64,000 bases of DNA from Bacteroides sp. Marseille-P3684 (GCF_900291465.1 NZ_LT985808.1:3110539-3174538), one strand, 5' to 3'. Numbered from the stretch's first letter, positions 1-8,554 are shown. A program made the numbers and translations. The notes: generated from the sequence alone by a model not told the origin.

Positions 1-1004
1 CTGAACCGGCTGAAGGCTTCCGCCTGGGGGATATACAGTTCGTCGAGCGTCCGGTGGATGACCCACAGACGGCTGAGGTCTCCCTTGACGAGTGTGACGT
101 CGCGCTTGACGCTGTTCTTCAGTGTGAGCAGTTCCTGCTGGAGGGCGGCAGTCTTCTGTGCGGCGTCGGTGTAGTGCGACACCATGTTGAGGGCAGCCAG
201 CACGAGTCCAGCCTGCTTGCTGCCTCCGCTGCGGTAGGATGCGCCCGCGCGCCGCACGGACTCCTGGAAGCTGTCGGAGATGTCGCTCATGAGGAGTGCA
301 CAGCGTTCGGTCACCTTGTCGTAGTCGAGCTGCACGCGTTGCAGCATGTCGCGCAGGTCGAGCCACTGGACGGAGTCGAAGTCGAAGAGTTCGGGGGCTA
401 CCGCCTTGACGGAGTCGCCGAAGGTGTCGGTCAGTGTGAGGGCGTACTCGCGGTAGATGTCGCAGATGTAGGTGCGGAGCCGCACGAAGTCCGCCATGAG
501 GGTCTTGATGTGCTGTTTGGCATCGTCATAGCCGGCGACCATCTGCGTGTATCCGTTGAACACGGCGGTGGCTTCGTTGCGCACCTTGACCACGCCCTGT
601 GTTCCCACCACGGTGTTGAGGAGGCTTCCTCCGCCGGCAATCTGCACGTTCATGGCTTGGGTGACGCGCTGTTCGAGTGCGCGCAGGGCATCGTTTCCTC
701 CGTCGAGCTGCTTGTGCAGGTAGGGGAAGAGTGCGTCGTCCTGTGTCTCGACGAGGTGTTCCACGCCATACTCGTCGACAAGCCCTCGTTTCCCGTCGTT
801 ATCGTAGAAGGCTTGCCGTATGGCCTTGTCATCGCGGAAGTTCTTGTATGCTTCCCAGACGAGCATGCCGACTTCGAACCCGTCTTTGGAGATGCCCATT
901 TCCTGAAGGTCGAACGCAAGGTCCGCCCGTGTATAGGTTCCTCCGTTCTGCTCCAGCCGATGGGCGATGTCGCGAATCTTCTGATAAATCTTTTGTTTGT
1001 CCAT
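1..1004 (-). CDS. Helical protein of the dynamin cluster, 3' end beyond the window
   Basis: An open frame reads leftwards from an ATG at 1004 (protein begins MDKQKIYQKIRDIAHRLEQN) to the window edge, about 334 residues without a stop. The first ~75 residues look like a small helical or winged-helix domain (TYTRADLAFDLQEMG). The rest is alpha-helical with Gln/Glu/Leu-rich stretches and no clear membrane segment or enzyme motif. It lies 78 bp downstream of the two-TM protein gene on the same strand, so it may be the last visible gene of the dynamin operon. Its base composition is GC-rich like the host genes, unlike the AT-rich dynamin genes before it, so it could instead be a resident gene. I do not recognise the family. 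A large plus-strand frame over the same DNA is its antisense shadow. Confidence 0.7.
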   Translation of the reverse strand, partial: MDKQKIYQKIRDIAHRLEQNGGTYTRADLAFDLQEMGISKDGFEVGMLVWEAYKNFRDDKAIRQAFYDNDGKRGLVDEYGVEHLVETQDDALFPYLHKQLDGGNDALRALEQRVTQAMNVQIAGGGSLLNTVVGTQGVVKVRNEATAVFNGYTQMVAGYDDAKQHIKTLMADFVRLRTYICDIYREYALTLTDTFGDSVKAVAPELFDFDSVQWLDLRDMLQRVQLDYDKVTERCALLMSDISDSFQESVRRAGASYRSGGSKQAGLVLAALNMVSHYTDAAQKTAALQQELLTLKNSVKRDVTLVKGDLSRLWVIHRTLDELYIPQAEAFSRF

Positions 1005-1082
1005 GGGTATGGGTTAAATGTGTTTTGTTTGCTGCGAAGTTAGGGGTGAGGTGTGCTAAAGGGAAGCATAGGGGGAAGAAAA

Positions 1083-1748
1083 TTACCCGCAAATGTCATA
1101 CATTGCCTGATAACGTTTCAGCTGCTCCTGGTAAGCCTGCTCGATGGCACCCACATATTGATTTTCAAACTGAGCACAATAATCCTTATACGATTGAATG
1201 TTATGCTCTTTCTCAATCTGGTTCAAAGCAGACAGCACATCCATCATTGAAAATTGAATCACTGAACGACGGATAGCCAAATCCATCATTTTATCTTTTT
1301 CAGATTCCGTCAAGGATGAAGTCTGGATGGCACGCTTCAGCTCCGTACCCTGCGCCATTGAGAACTCATCCCAGGAATTTACGGCAAGCGCATGAATCTC
1401 TCCCAGTTGGGCATTCAACTTTCCGGTGAACATTGCATAGTCTATCTGTTCACTTTCCATCTTTCTGGCACCTTTGCCTTTACTCATGCCGTATATCCCA
1501 ACAGCTGCGACCAATCCTCCTCCGACAGCTACGACATTGGACTTGGTTGCCAAACCAAGAATCAGCAGCAACGCCCCCACTCCAATACAAGATGGATATG
1601 CGGCAGATAATTTTGGCTTTTCAGGCACAAGTTCCGACGCCTGTTGCGGATAAGCAATCTGGCCAATCCGTGATTTCACCATGGATTGCAACTCATTCCT
1701 TTTAGAAGTCAGGGCTTCCATATAAGATTTAATTAATTCCTTGTTCAT
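1083..1748 (-). CDS. Two-TM membrane protein coupled to dynamin-like GTPase
   Basis: A 221-residue protein starting MNKELIKSYMEALTSKRN. Two adjacent hydrophobic segments lie at about residues 53-68 (CIGVGALLLILGLATK) and 71-86, forming a tight membrane hairpin with cytoplasmic helical flanks. The C-terminal ~130 residues are predicted helical and charged. Its ATG overlaps the TGA of the upstream dynamin-like gene as ATGA (1745-1748), a strong sign of translational coupling and of joint function. I do not recognise the family. A membrane adaptor or anchor for the GTPases is a reasonable inference, because bacterial dynamin-like proteins act on membranes and two of the three GTPases here show no obvious TM segment. 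Confidence 0.8.
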   Translation of the reverse strand: MNKELIKSYMEALTSKRNELQSMVKSRIGQIAYPQQASELVPEKPKLSAAYPSCIGVGALLLILGLATKSNVVAVGGGLVAAVGIYGMSKGKGARKMESEQIDYAMFTGKLNAQLGEIHALAVNSWDEFSMAQGTELKRAIQTSSLTESEKDKMMDLAIRRSVIQFSMMDVLSALNQIEKEHNIQSYKDYCAQFENQYVGAIEQAYQEQLKRYQAMYDICG

Positions 1749-3946
1749 AACTTTTCTGCAATCTTTACTAATCCGTTTATTACTTTTTCCATCATGTGCA
1801 GCTCCTGTTCCTTATTCATTAACTGCTGCTCCAACTCGCATCTAAGCTGTTCAGTCTTTTTTCTCACAGAATTCATGAATTCATCTTTTTTGGTGGATAA
1901 TACCGCCAATGTACTCTCACGCGCATTTCTCAGCTCCTGTGGTACCGAAGTTTCCGACATTGTCGACAGGAATTGCCTGATTTTAGTCACAACCCGTTCT
2001 TTAGCATAAGCGGCTTCCCTTTGCACAGCAACTTTCGCCTCAGCTTCTTTGCAATCATATTTCTTCGGTATACGCTCTCCTCCTTGTAACAAGGACGGCA
2101 ACGCCTCGTACCCTTTCTTTATGGCACGGATATCAAGAGTCAACTTATTACTCATGGCATCAAGAGTCTCCTCCAGAATGTAGCTCAGTTCGCGTCCATC
2201 CAAATAGCCTTCCTTATCCTTCGTCTCCACCTCAGTAATAGCCTCGCCTATACCTTTTTTTATACGTTCTTTCAGCTCGTCACTTTTACTCTTCCATTCA
2301 GATTTAATCTTGTCCAGTTGCTTATCCACCGCATTACGAACGTTGTCAATCGTACCCACAATATCAACCGCATCATATTCCACCTGAATCGTTCGACTTC
2401 CCCAAAGTCTCCCTTTGCATGTGACATTGTCACTCACATGACTCATGCTCACTTTTCCAATATTACTCAGGGTAAAGTTATTGAGGCATTCCTTTACATA
2501 CTGGTCAGCAATCTCATTTGCCCGATTCCGGATTGATTTCAGACTCATTTCTATCCCATTACAAACTTCATCCAAAATCCTCTTCCGTTCTTTTGCTCCA
2601 TTGATATCACTCTGTTTCAACTGATTCATCCGGTTTTCCAACCGTTCTTTTTTCTCAGACAGAATCTTATGAAGCTCGGCATTTGTGTTATTGAAATAAG
2701 CATTGACCTTGTTTTGAATAATCTGCTCCTTATTTCCCTTAAACGAACCTTCCACATACTTTGCACGAATATCCTCAATTTGAGAAAGATTCATAAAGAT
2801 CTCCTTGATTTCTTTAGAAGAGCTAAAGAAACTGGGATAAAAATACTTCATCTGCTTCACAACATGAGCCTCGATTTCATCCCAACGCTTTTCATCCTTT
2901 TGGGCTATTGAAAATCCGATACCGGAACTAAAATCAATGATCGGATCATCTCCTGTGTAATTGGACGTAGCCATATTGTTCCTGAATTGCTTCTTCAAAG
3001 AACGCTGGCAATACTCAATCGCACCTCCCAAATCATCCCCAAACTTCATTCCGACATCTTGTAAGACAGAATCAAACTTACTGCCGATCAATACGACAGT
3101 CCCGATACCTTGTGAACCGATTCGTTCTGAAAGGAAAGTGACATCCGTACTATCAAAGAAACGCCCGGAGTAACTCAGGAAGAAGACGCCATGACATCCC
3201 CTCAAAAAGTCACGCGTTCTCACCTCACGGGAAACAACAGGGTCATTCACTCCCGGGGTATCCACAATCTGTACACCGACCAGACGTTCATCCTTCAGTC
3301 TTATGGTCAAGCACTTCACAATGGGGGTGTATGTTCCTTCCGCACCCACATAATCTTCCAGAATGTCTTGAAGATCGGTGATATTGGAAAAGGAACGAGC
3401 CTCTATTTTCGATTGTTCTTGAATCTTACCACGCGCCATCCTGCTGCAGGACGATACTAAATCTTTTGCTGCAATCAGCGTATCATCCACCAATCCTGAA
3501 CGACGAATATCCTCCTCCGTCACAGAAGGATTCTGTTCCTTCTCAGCCTTCAGGATGTCATCATATTCCTTTGCCCTGTCTTCAAAAGAATGCCATTCAG
3601 AAGAATTATAATACTCTACCTCAAACTGATTTTCATCGCCATATTGCAGGACAGTAAGACCAGCAGTCATAGGAGTCGAAGCCCGGGGGAGTACATTTTC
3701 CCCATCGAAAAAGAGAGAATTCAAAAACGAAGACTTGCCGGCTTTTACCTGACCCACGACTCCGATTTTCAAGATTCCATTCTCACTTTTTACCAGGTCA
3801 GCACCTTGACGAACCTCAAGAATTTTATCTTTCAGTTCCTTGATTGGTTTCTTCAAGACATCGCCAATACCGGCATTTTCCAACGCAGACAAGTCATTGT
3901 CCAATGAGGCAAAAATCTGCTGATAATTATCAATCGTAACCTTCAT
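1745..3946 (-). CDS. Dynamin-like GTPase, third of the cluster
   Basis: A dynamin/Era-like large GTPase of 733 residues from the start at 3946 (MKVTIDNYQQIFASL). An in-frame upstream ATG at 3979 would overlap the preceding gene by 22 bp; 3946 lies just after that gene's stop and is preferred. Motifs in the 733-residue numbering: G1 GQVKAGKSS at about 65-73, a G2-like Thr in STPMTAGLT at about 90-98, G3 DTPG at about 229-232, and a G4-like SKFD at about 289-292. After the G domain comes a long helical, charged region with probable coiled coils (about 370-460 and 640-733), as expected for the stalk of dynamin-family proteins. No clear TM helix is seen. The gene is AT-rich compared with the flanking genome. 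GTP-dependent membrane remodelling is the family role; the target here is unknown. Confidence 0.88.
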   Translation of the reverse strand: MKVTIDNYQQIFASLDNDLSALENAGIGDVLKKPIKELKDKILEVRQGADLVKSENGILKIGVVGQVKAGKSSFLNSLFFDGENVLPRASTPMTAGLTVLQYGDENQFEVEYYNSSEWHSFEDRAKEYDDILKAEKEQNPSVTEEDIRRSGLVDDTLIAAKDLVSSCSRMARGKIQEQSKIEARSFSNITDLQDILEDYVGAEGTYTPIVKCLTIRLKDERLVGVQIVDTPGVNDPVVSREVRTRDFLRGCHGVFFLSYSGRFFDSTDVTFLSERIGSQGIGTVVLIGSKFDSVLQDVGMKFGDDLGGAIEYCQRSLKKQFRNNMATSNYTGDDPIIDFSSGIGFSIAQKDEKRWDEIEAHVVKQMKYFYPSFFSSSKEIKEIFMNLSQIEDIRAKYVEGSFKGNKEQIIQNKVNAYFNNTNAELHKILSEKKERLENRMNQLKQSDINGAKERKRILDEVCNGIEMSLKSIRNRANEIADQYVKECLNNFTLSNIGKVSMSHVSDNVTCKGRLWGSRTIQVEYDAVDIVGTIDNVRNAVDKQLDKIKSEWKSKSDELKERIKKGIGEAITEVETKDKEGYLDGRELSYILEETLDAMSNKLTLDIRAIKKGYEALPSLLQGGERIPKKYDCKEAEAKVAVQREAAYAKERVVTKIRQFLSTMSETSVPQELRNARESTLAVLSTKKDEFMNSVRKKTEQLRCELEQQLMNKEQELHMMEKVINGLVKIAEKL

Positions 3947-3957
3947 AATCGTATCTG

Positions 3958-5979
3958 TTATTGATATTGTGCAATCCACTTCGTAAACGTGTTCATACCT
4001 GCCAATTTGACTAATGGCTGAGACTCATAAACCAAAGATCGGTCTGCCTCGATAAGCATCTCACAGATGTCTTGATAATGGCACATGGCAGCTGTTTCCA
4101 GCGCATTATAGCCTCTCTTGTCTTTCATGGACAGGTCTGCATCATGCGTAATGAAGAATTTGACCATCTCATTATTGCCGGAACGTACAGCCCAAGTAAG
4201 CGGTGAGAATCCCCCATTATTGCAAACACTTAAATCGACCCCCTGAGAGAAACAAGACAAAAACCGTCCATAATCATCTCCACTAATCGCTGAAAAGATA
4301 TTCATATCCTGTTCTCTCTCTATCTGCTGCAATTCCTCCTGATGCTGTTTCACAGCCTTTACCGCTCTATTGTATGAATCCTTCAAGGTAGCAACAAGCT
4401 GAAACCGGTATTTTCCCAGTAGTTTTACCAACTCTTCCTCTTTCTTGCGACCCTCTATCGAGGTTTGATAAACATCCTCAAATTCTTTCAGCACGTCTTT
4501 ATATTTATCCAAAGAATCATCATAAAGCGTACAAATCTCATTATAAAGTTCTGTACGGAATTCTTCATCATAATATTGATAGTTAGCCTGGGAGTTACAT
4601 AGCTTATTAAATTTATCAATCGCAGAACTATATCGTCTACTTAGGTCGGAAGCATCACTGAAAAAGCCAACCTTATCGGCCCATTCAGCCTCCCTGTCCA
4701 ATGCCTCGCCCCAACCTTCCAGAGCCTTCTGAAAATAATCCATCCGTTTGTCCGCACAGCCCATTATCTCGTTATAATTAGACAAGATAACCTCTTCTAC
4801 TGCCCCCTTACTCGCCGAGTTCTCATCCTTTTTATCTTGGTAATACTTACGCCACTCTTGTTTGTCATTAACCAGTTCTAGTCTCTTAGCTTCATAATCC
4901 TTAATCATTTCATTGGAAGCATTGATCTCATCCATCAAAAGCCTTTCAATTTCTCCGGAGTAACGGCTTAACAGGCTCATAGTACTCCCGGATTTAGTCT
5001 TCACTGCTTGGATGATTTGTGAAAAGGTTGTATTGAATGTAGCATAGAGCTGTCTAGTAACACAAGAAAAAGAAAGTATTGCCAACGGAAATTTGTCTTT
5101 ATTAAATTCCTTTGCGCAAAGTTTTTCAGTATCCTGTATGATTTTCCTGACTGCTCCCACGTCTTTTTTGTCCATCTTAGTATACAAGATAACTATAGGT
5201 TTATCCTGTACCTTCTTCAGCATCTCCAAATCATTCTTGGTAATCGTTCCACTTTCCACATCAATGCACCAAAAGATGGCATCACATTTCTCCATTGCTT
5301 CAATTGCTTTTTCCCTGTCAGACTCGTTTTGCCCAACAGCATTGTTATAGCCCGGAGTATCAACAAACGTGATACCATCCAGATATTTATCTCTTACAGA
5401 AACATCTATAACAATTTTCTTTAGCACATTAGCGATGTATGTCTTTGACTTGGAAGAATGCTGGATGCAAGCTAAAACTTCATCATTCAACAAGACCAAT
5501 TCATCTTTCAAGTTTTCTCCCCGGATAACCAAGCGCTTATTAGGGGAGAAGACGCAATTCAGGTATGTATTGACCACGGACACCGGCTCCACACCCGTCG
5601 GCAACAAGTCTCCGATACCTGTAAGATAATTAAGCAAAGACGACTTTCCGGCGCTATATCCTCCTGCAACTGCAATTTTCAAAGAAGAAGACATTGTACT
5701 CACCAATTCATCCTCCAAAGCGATAACCTTCCAAAAGCAATCATCTATCAAATCAGAATTCAACAAATCATAGTTATCCAAATCCGGTTTCATTTGTTTG
5801 TTAAGCAAATCATATACCGGTTGAAAGCACGGTGTCAACTCCAAATCAGTGGAAGCGGTACAAATATGAGAAATCAAATTGAGAGCCATTTGTGGATTCT
5901 CATATTTGTTCACCTTGATAATCTGAGCCGTTTGCTTTCCCATGGCTGCACCTTTCCGTTTTATTGCATCAAGTCCCAT
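3958..5979 (-). CDS. Dynamin-like GTPase with C-terminal ankyrin repeats
   Basis: A 673-residue protein; a second in-frame ATG lies at residue 13 (MGKQTAQIIKVNK). GTPase motifs: G1 GGYSAGKSS at 106-114, G3 DTPG at 207-210, and a canonical G4 TKMD at 267-270, so of the three GTPases this has the most standard nucleotide pocket. A long helical/coiled region (about 340-560) follows. The last ~100 residues carry two to three ankyrin-type repeats, seen in FSPLTWAVRSGNNEMVKFF and GYNALETAAMCHYQDICEML. Ankyrin repeats bind proteins, so this member may be the recognition or regulatory subunit of a GTPase complex. Ankyrin fused to a bacterial dynamin is unusual to my knowledge. The gene lies 186 bp after the first dynamin gene and 11 bp before the third. 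Confidence 0.88.
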   Translation of the reverse strand: MGLDAIKRKGAAMGKQTAQIIKVNKYENPQMALNLISHICTASTDLELTPCFQPVYDLLNKQMKPDLDNYDLLNSDLIDDCFWKVIALEDELVSTMSSSLKIAVAGGYSAGKSSLLNYLTGIGDLLPTGVEPVSVVNTYLNCVFSPNKRLVIRGENLKDELVLLNDEVLACIQHSSKSKTYIANVLKKIVIDVSVRDKYLDGITFVDTPGYNNAVGQNESDREKAIEAMEKCDAIFWCIDVESGTITKNDLEMLKKVQDKPIVILYTKMDKKDVGAVRKIIQDTEKLCAKEFNKDKFPLAILSFSCVTRQLYATFNTTFSQIIQAVKTKSGSTMSLLSRYSGEIERLLMDEINASNEMIKDYEAKRLELVNDKQEWRKYYQDKKDENSASKGAVEEVILSNYNEIMGCADKRMDYFQKALEGWGEALDREAEWADKVGFFSDASDLSRRYSSAIDKFNKLCNSQANYQYYDEEFRTELYNEICTLYDDSLDKYKDVLKEFEDVYQTSIEGRKKEEELVKLLGKYRFQLVATLKDSYNRAVKAVKQHQEELQQIEREQDMNIFSAISGDDYGRFLSCFSQGVDLSVCNNGGFSPLTWAVRSGNNEMVKFFITHDADLSMKDKRGYNALETAAMCHYQDICEMLIEADRSLVYESQPLVKLAGMNTFTKWIAQYQ

Positions 5980-6054
5980 ATCTAAAGAAGTTTCAGTTTT
6001 CAGTAAATAATATCCTACTAAGATTCAACGTTTTGATAATACGCTCATTGATAT

Positions 6055-6128
6055 GCATGTTCTTTAGCCATCCTGTTCTTTTGCCTGAATCGCTATGCTT
6101 CCGAAACAAGATGGCTAAAGATACATGC
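6055..6128. repeat. Large inverted repeat between two dynamin genes
   Basis: The 186-bp gap between the first and second dynamin genes holds imperfect arms of about 25 bases, at 6055-6078 and 6103-6128, both containing CTTTAGCCATC or its complement. The arms are separated by 24 bases. No T-tract follows on the minus strand, so a simple intrinsic terminator is not obvious. It could be an attenuator or RNA-processing site that sets GTPase ratios, or a relic of an inserted element. Confidence 0.6.
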
Positions 6129-6165
6129 CTTACCAGACGCACCACAAAGGTGAGTCCATGCACAA

Positions 6166-7869
6166 TCAGCGTTTCAAATTCTCCAATTTATCAATGGCAA
6201 CCTGCAAAGCCTTAACCTTCAAAGCTGTGCTTTCTTCATCAGCACGCTGCTCCTGTTGAACCATTTTAACACTGTCATTGAACTTTTGAGCTTCTGAATT
6301 AATCAGTTGTTCCATACTATTCATAGCCTCCCGCCGTTGTTCATCCAACATAGTGGTAACCGGCTCACGCAAAGACTCAACAATTTTAGGAACAATTTCC
6401 GACACTATCTTCTGGCGAATAAGGTCAACCTTACTTTCTCTGCTCTTTCCAAAAATCAAACGAAGCAAATCCGGAATAATGTTCAGAAGAATAGTAACTA
6501 ATGGGGCGAGAATTTTACCCAAAGTACCCAATAAGGTTGACAGACCCTTATAAGCAATCAGTTTTTCCATTAGCTTATCCAAGCCCTTTTTCAAAAGGCC
6601 TTCCAAGACCTCCCTGCCTAACAGATTTCCTATAATCTCGTTGGCAGCATCCAATGCCTGATTCCCCTTATCCTGCAAGATATCATTGACTTTCAAGGAG
6701 AAATCTCTAACACTATCACCAATCACATTCTGATATTCAGAAATCTCACGTTTAAAGGAGGAGAACAATACCGGACGAATGATTGACAACAACTCAGCAC
6801 TGAATGCATCCGTACTATTATTATTGCTGATAAAATGCGCCAGATGAAGGCTATTCTTTACTAAAGCCTCACGAATGTCATTCAAAACGTCATCAGCAGA
6901 GTTTTCCAAAGATTGTGCTCCAGCAGCTTTCGCTCTCAGGCTTTCAAGAGTTTTCTCACGTTCTGCTCCCAATGCTGCAATCTTGCTTTGGAAATCCTTC
7001 TTATCAGAACATGCAAGTTTAATCTGCAACTGCAAATCTTCGATTATTTCATCAATAAATCCGCAAACCAGTTCTGAATACTTTTGGGTTATGAAGGTCT
7101 CGGCATCCAAGTTATCCAATAGTCTCAGCACATCATCATACTGCTTTGTTACAGAAGACACTGTTCCGACAACAGCATCAGGACCAATGATACGTTGAGC
7201 TATATCCTCAACATTCTTTACGATAGTGGGTACCTCGGATTCGGGCTTCCCCTCAACTTTTGAAAGGAAGATGGAACATTTCAAACCGTACTTCTTCAAT
7301 TCATCAATGAATCGAAGCGTAGATCTCGACAACGTACCTTGCTCTATCTCTGACAGAAGAATGAAATAAGAACCTTCCTGAATATAGCTGAGAATAGCAT
7401 TGTTATGTGCCTCTATTCCGGAATTGATTCCCGGCATGTCAACAAGAACAATTCCCCGGTCGTTCAACCTCTTCAGAAAATCATTCTTCAGATACACATA
7501 AACAACATCTCCAGGAACAGCCTTTAAAGCTCCTATTTGTGACAAAGGTGCAGTCCCCTGCTTTTCTCCCTTATGATAAATTTGAAGATATTCCTCTTCT
7601 GAATAGTACAATTCATAAGCGACTGCAGTAGTCGGAACGATATCCGTCGGCAGGAGGTTTATTCCCATCATCGTATTCAACAATGAACTTTTACCGGCAT
7701 TAAAATCTCCGACAAAAGGAACTTTGATGAAACGATTCGAAGCCAAATCATTCAATAGCCCTTTCTGCTCTTCTTCCAAACGGTGCATCAGAGCATCCGA
7801 CTTGATATACTCCCTAGCTATTTCAGTAGCTTGGCTGATTCTTTCTGTGTAAAATTTAGTTCTTTCCAT
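6166..7869 (-). CDS. Dynamin-like GTPase with hydrophobic C-terminal segment
   Basis: A 567-residue dynamin-family GTPase. G1 is GDFNAGKSS at 54-62, G2 probably the Thr pair in DIVPTTA (about 77-82), and G3 DMPG at 144-147. The usual (N/T)KxD is replaced by SKVE at about 203-206, so base recognition may be relaxed. Helical stalk regions follow. A strongly hydrophobic stretch at about 443-473 (LAPLVTILLNIIPDLLRLIF) is a likely membrane-inserting paddle or TM hairpin, as in bacterial dynamin-like proteins. This is the first GTPase of the cluster, starting 15 bp after the zinc-ribbon gene. AT-rich composition contrasts with the genes on both sides of the cluster. Confidence 0.88.
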   Translation of the reverse strand: MERTKFYTERISQATEIAREYIKSDALMHRLEEEQKGLLNDLASNRFIKVPFVGDFNAGKSSLLNTMMGINLLPTDIVPTTAVAYELYYSEEEYLQIYHKGEKQGTAPLSQIGALKAVPGDVVYVYLKNDFLKRLNDRGIVLVDMPGINSGIEAHNNAILSYIQEGSYFILLSEIEQGTLSRSTLRFIDELKKYGLKCSIFLSKVEGKPESEVPTIVKNVEDIAQRIIGPDAVVGTVSSVTKQYDDVLRLLDNLDAETFITQKYSELVCGFIDEIIEDLQLQIKLACSDKKDFQSKIAALGAEREKTLESLRAKAAGAQSLENSADDVLNDIREALVKNSLHLAHFISNNNSTDAFSAELLSIIRPVLFSSFKREISEYQNVIGDSVRDFSLKVNDILQDKGNQALDAANEIIGNLLGREVLEGLLKKGLDKLMEKLIAYKGLSTLLGTLGKILAPLVTILLNIIPDLLRLIFGKSRESKVDLIRQKIVSEIVPKIVESLREPVTTMLDEQRREAMNSMEQLINSEAQKFNDSVKMVQQEQRADEESTALKVKALQVAIDKLENLKR

Positions 7870-7884
7870 GGTGAGTTTATTTAA

Positions 7885-8115
7885 TCATTTTATTCCTTTT
7901 CTCATTTCCTTTTCTCTTTCTTCCATCCCTTCCCAAATCCCCCGGTACACCCATTCATGGAGTCTGCCCAGCCATCCTGCGGGGCGTGTACGTATGCTGC
8001 CGCAATGCGGGCAACGTTGGGGCATGGTGTAGAAGGTAGCGGCATACTCGATGTCCAGACCGGGGAACTTCTTGCCGCAATGGGTACACTTGAATTGGGT
8101 TATTCCGCGTAACAT
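7885..8115 (-). CDS. Small zinc-ribbon protein upstream of dynamin genes
   Basis: A 76-residue protein from the ATG at 8115 (MLRGITQFKCTHCGKKF). A longer in-frame start at 8181 would lie inside the upstream gene; 8115 sits 4 bp after that gene's stop and is preferred. Two Cys pairs, CTHC near residue 10 and CPHC near residue 35, form a rubredoxin-like zinc ribbon. The CGKKF tail of the first knuckle is the same as in both fingers of the upstream protein, suggesting shared ancestry or function. The C-terminus is an amphipathic charged helix rich in Glu, Arg and Trp. Function is unknown; its place between the zinc-finger protein and the GTPases suggests the same transcript. Confidence 0.7.
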   Translation of the reverse strand: MLRGITQFKCTHCGKKFPGLDIEYAATFYTMPQRCPHCGSIRTRPAGWLGRLHEWVYRGIWEGMEEREKEMRKGIK

Positions 8116-8119
8116 AACC

Positions 8120-8479
8120 TTACAATGCCGGGGAATGATGCCCCTTGTTCTTCCCCTTGGGATGGTGCACACACTGGCCACCGGTCATGACCTGGATGCT
8201 GGGGAACTTCTTGCCACAATATTTACACGTGTATTCACTCTTTTCCGTCCCTTCGTAGAGCTTGTGACGTCCCTTGTTCGGTCCGTCGGGGTGACGGACG
8301 CAGGTGGCGGAAGTCAACTGACGGACACTGGCGAACTTCTTGCCGCAGTATTCGCAATAACAGGTGGGGGTTGATGAAGACATGGCCACTCCTTTCCCGG
8401 GCAGCATGCCCGACGTGAAGAGCAGGTACAGACCGAAGGCTGCAACGCTCATGGATAAGATAGATACTCGGTTTTTCAT
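8120..8479 (-). CDS. Membrane-anchored protein with two zinc-finger-like repeats
   Basis: A 119-residue protein with one N-terminal hydrophobic segment (about residues 7-31, a signal anchor or uncleaved signal). It is followed by two tandem copies of a ~34-residue module: C-x2-C-G-K-K-F-x-S-x5-x-C-x2-H-P-x-G-x-N-K-G-x-H. The first begins CEYCGKKFASVRQL and the second CKYCGKKFPSIQVM. The Cys/His spacing suggests each binds a metal. This is the first gene after a consensus Bacteroides promoter and the likely head of the dynamin operon. I know no characterised homologue. If the signal anchor places the fingers in the periplasm, a metal-binding or redox sensing role is possible, but topology is not settled. 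Confidence 0.75.
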   Translation of the reverse strand: MKNRVSILSMSVAAFGLYLLFTSGMLPGKGVAMSSSTPTCYCEYCGKKFASVRQLTSATCVRHPDGPNKGRHKLYEGTEKSEYTCKYCGKKFPSIQVMTGGQCVHHPKGKNKGHHSPAL

Positions 8480-8522
8480 GCGTTCTTCCGTTTTTTTGGG
8501 TTATCATTCGGCATCGGTTTTT

Positions 8523-8554
8523 CAAAGTTATTTGTCTCGTGTACCACTGCCAAA
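8523..8554 (-). promoter_or_regulatory. Consensus Bacteroides promoter of the dynamin/zinc-finger cluster
   Basis: Read on the minus strand: TTTG (8554-8551), exactly 20 bases, then TAACTTTG (8530-8523). This matches the Bacteroides -33/-7 consensus in full. The -7 box lies 43 bp before the start codon at 8479. Confidence 0.85.

Noticed and set aside
54-1043. 329-codon plus-strand frame
   Set aside because: Antisense to the minus-strand helical protein, which reads as a more natural protein and runs with the operon; this frame is Val/Gly/His-rich without motifs.
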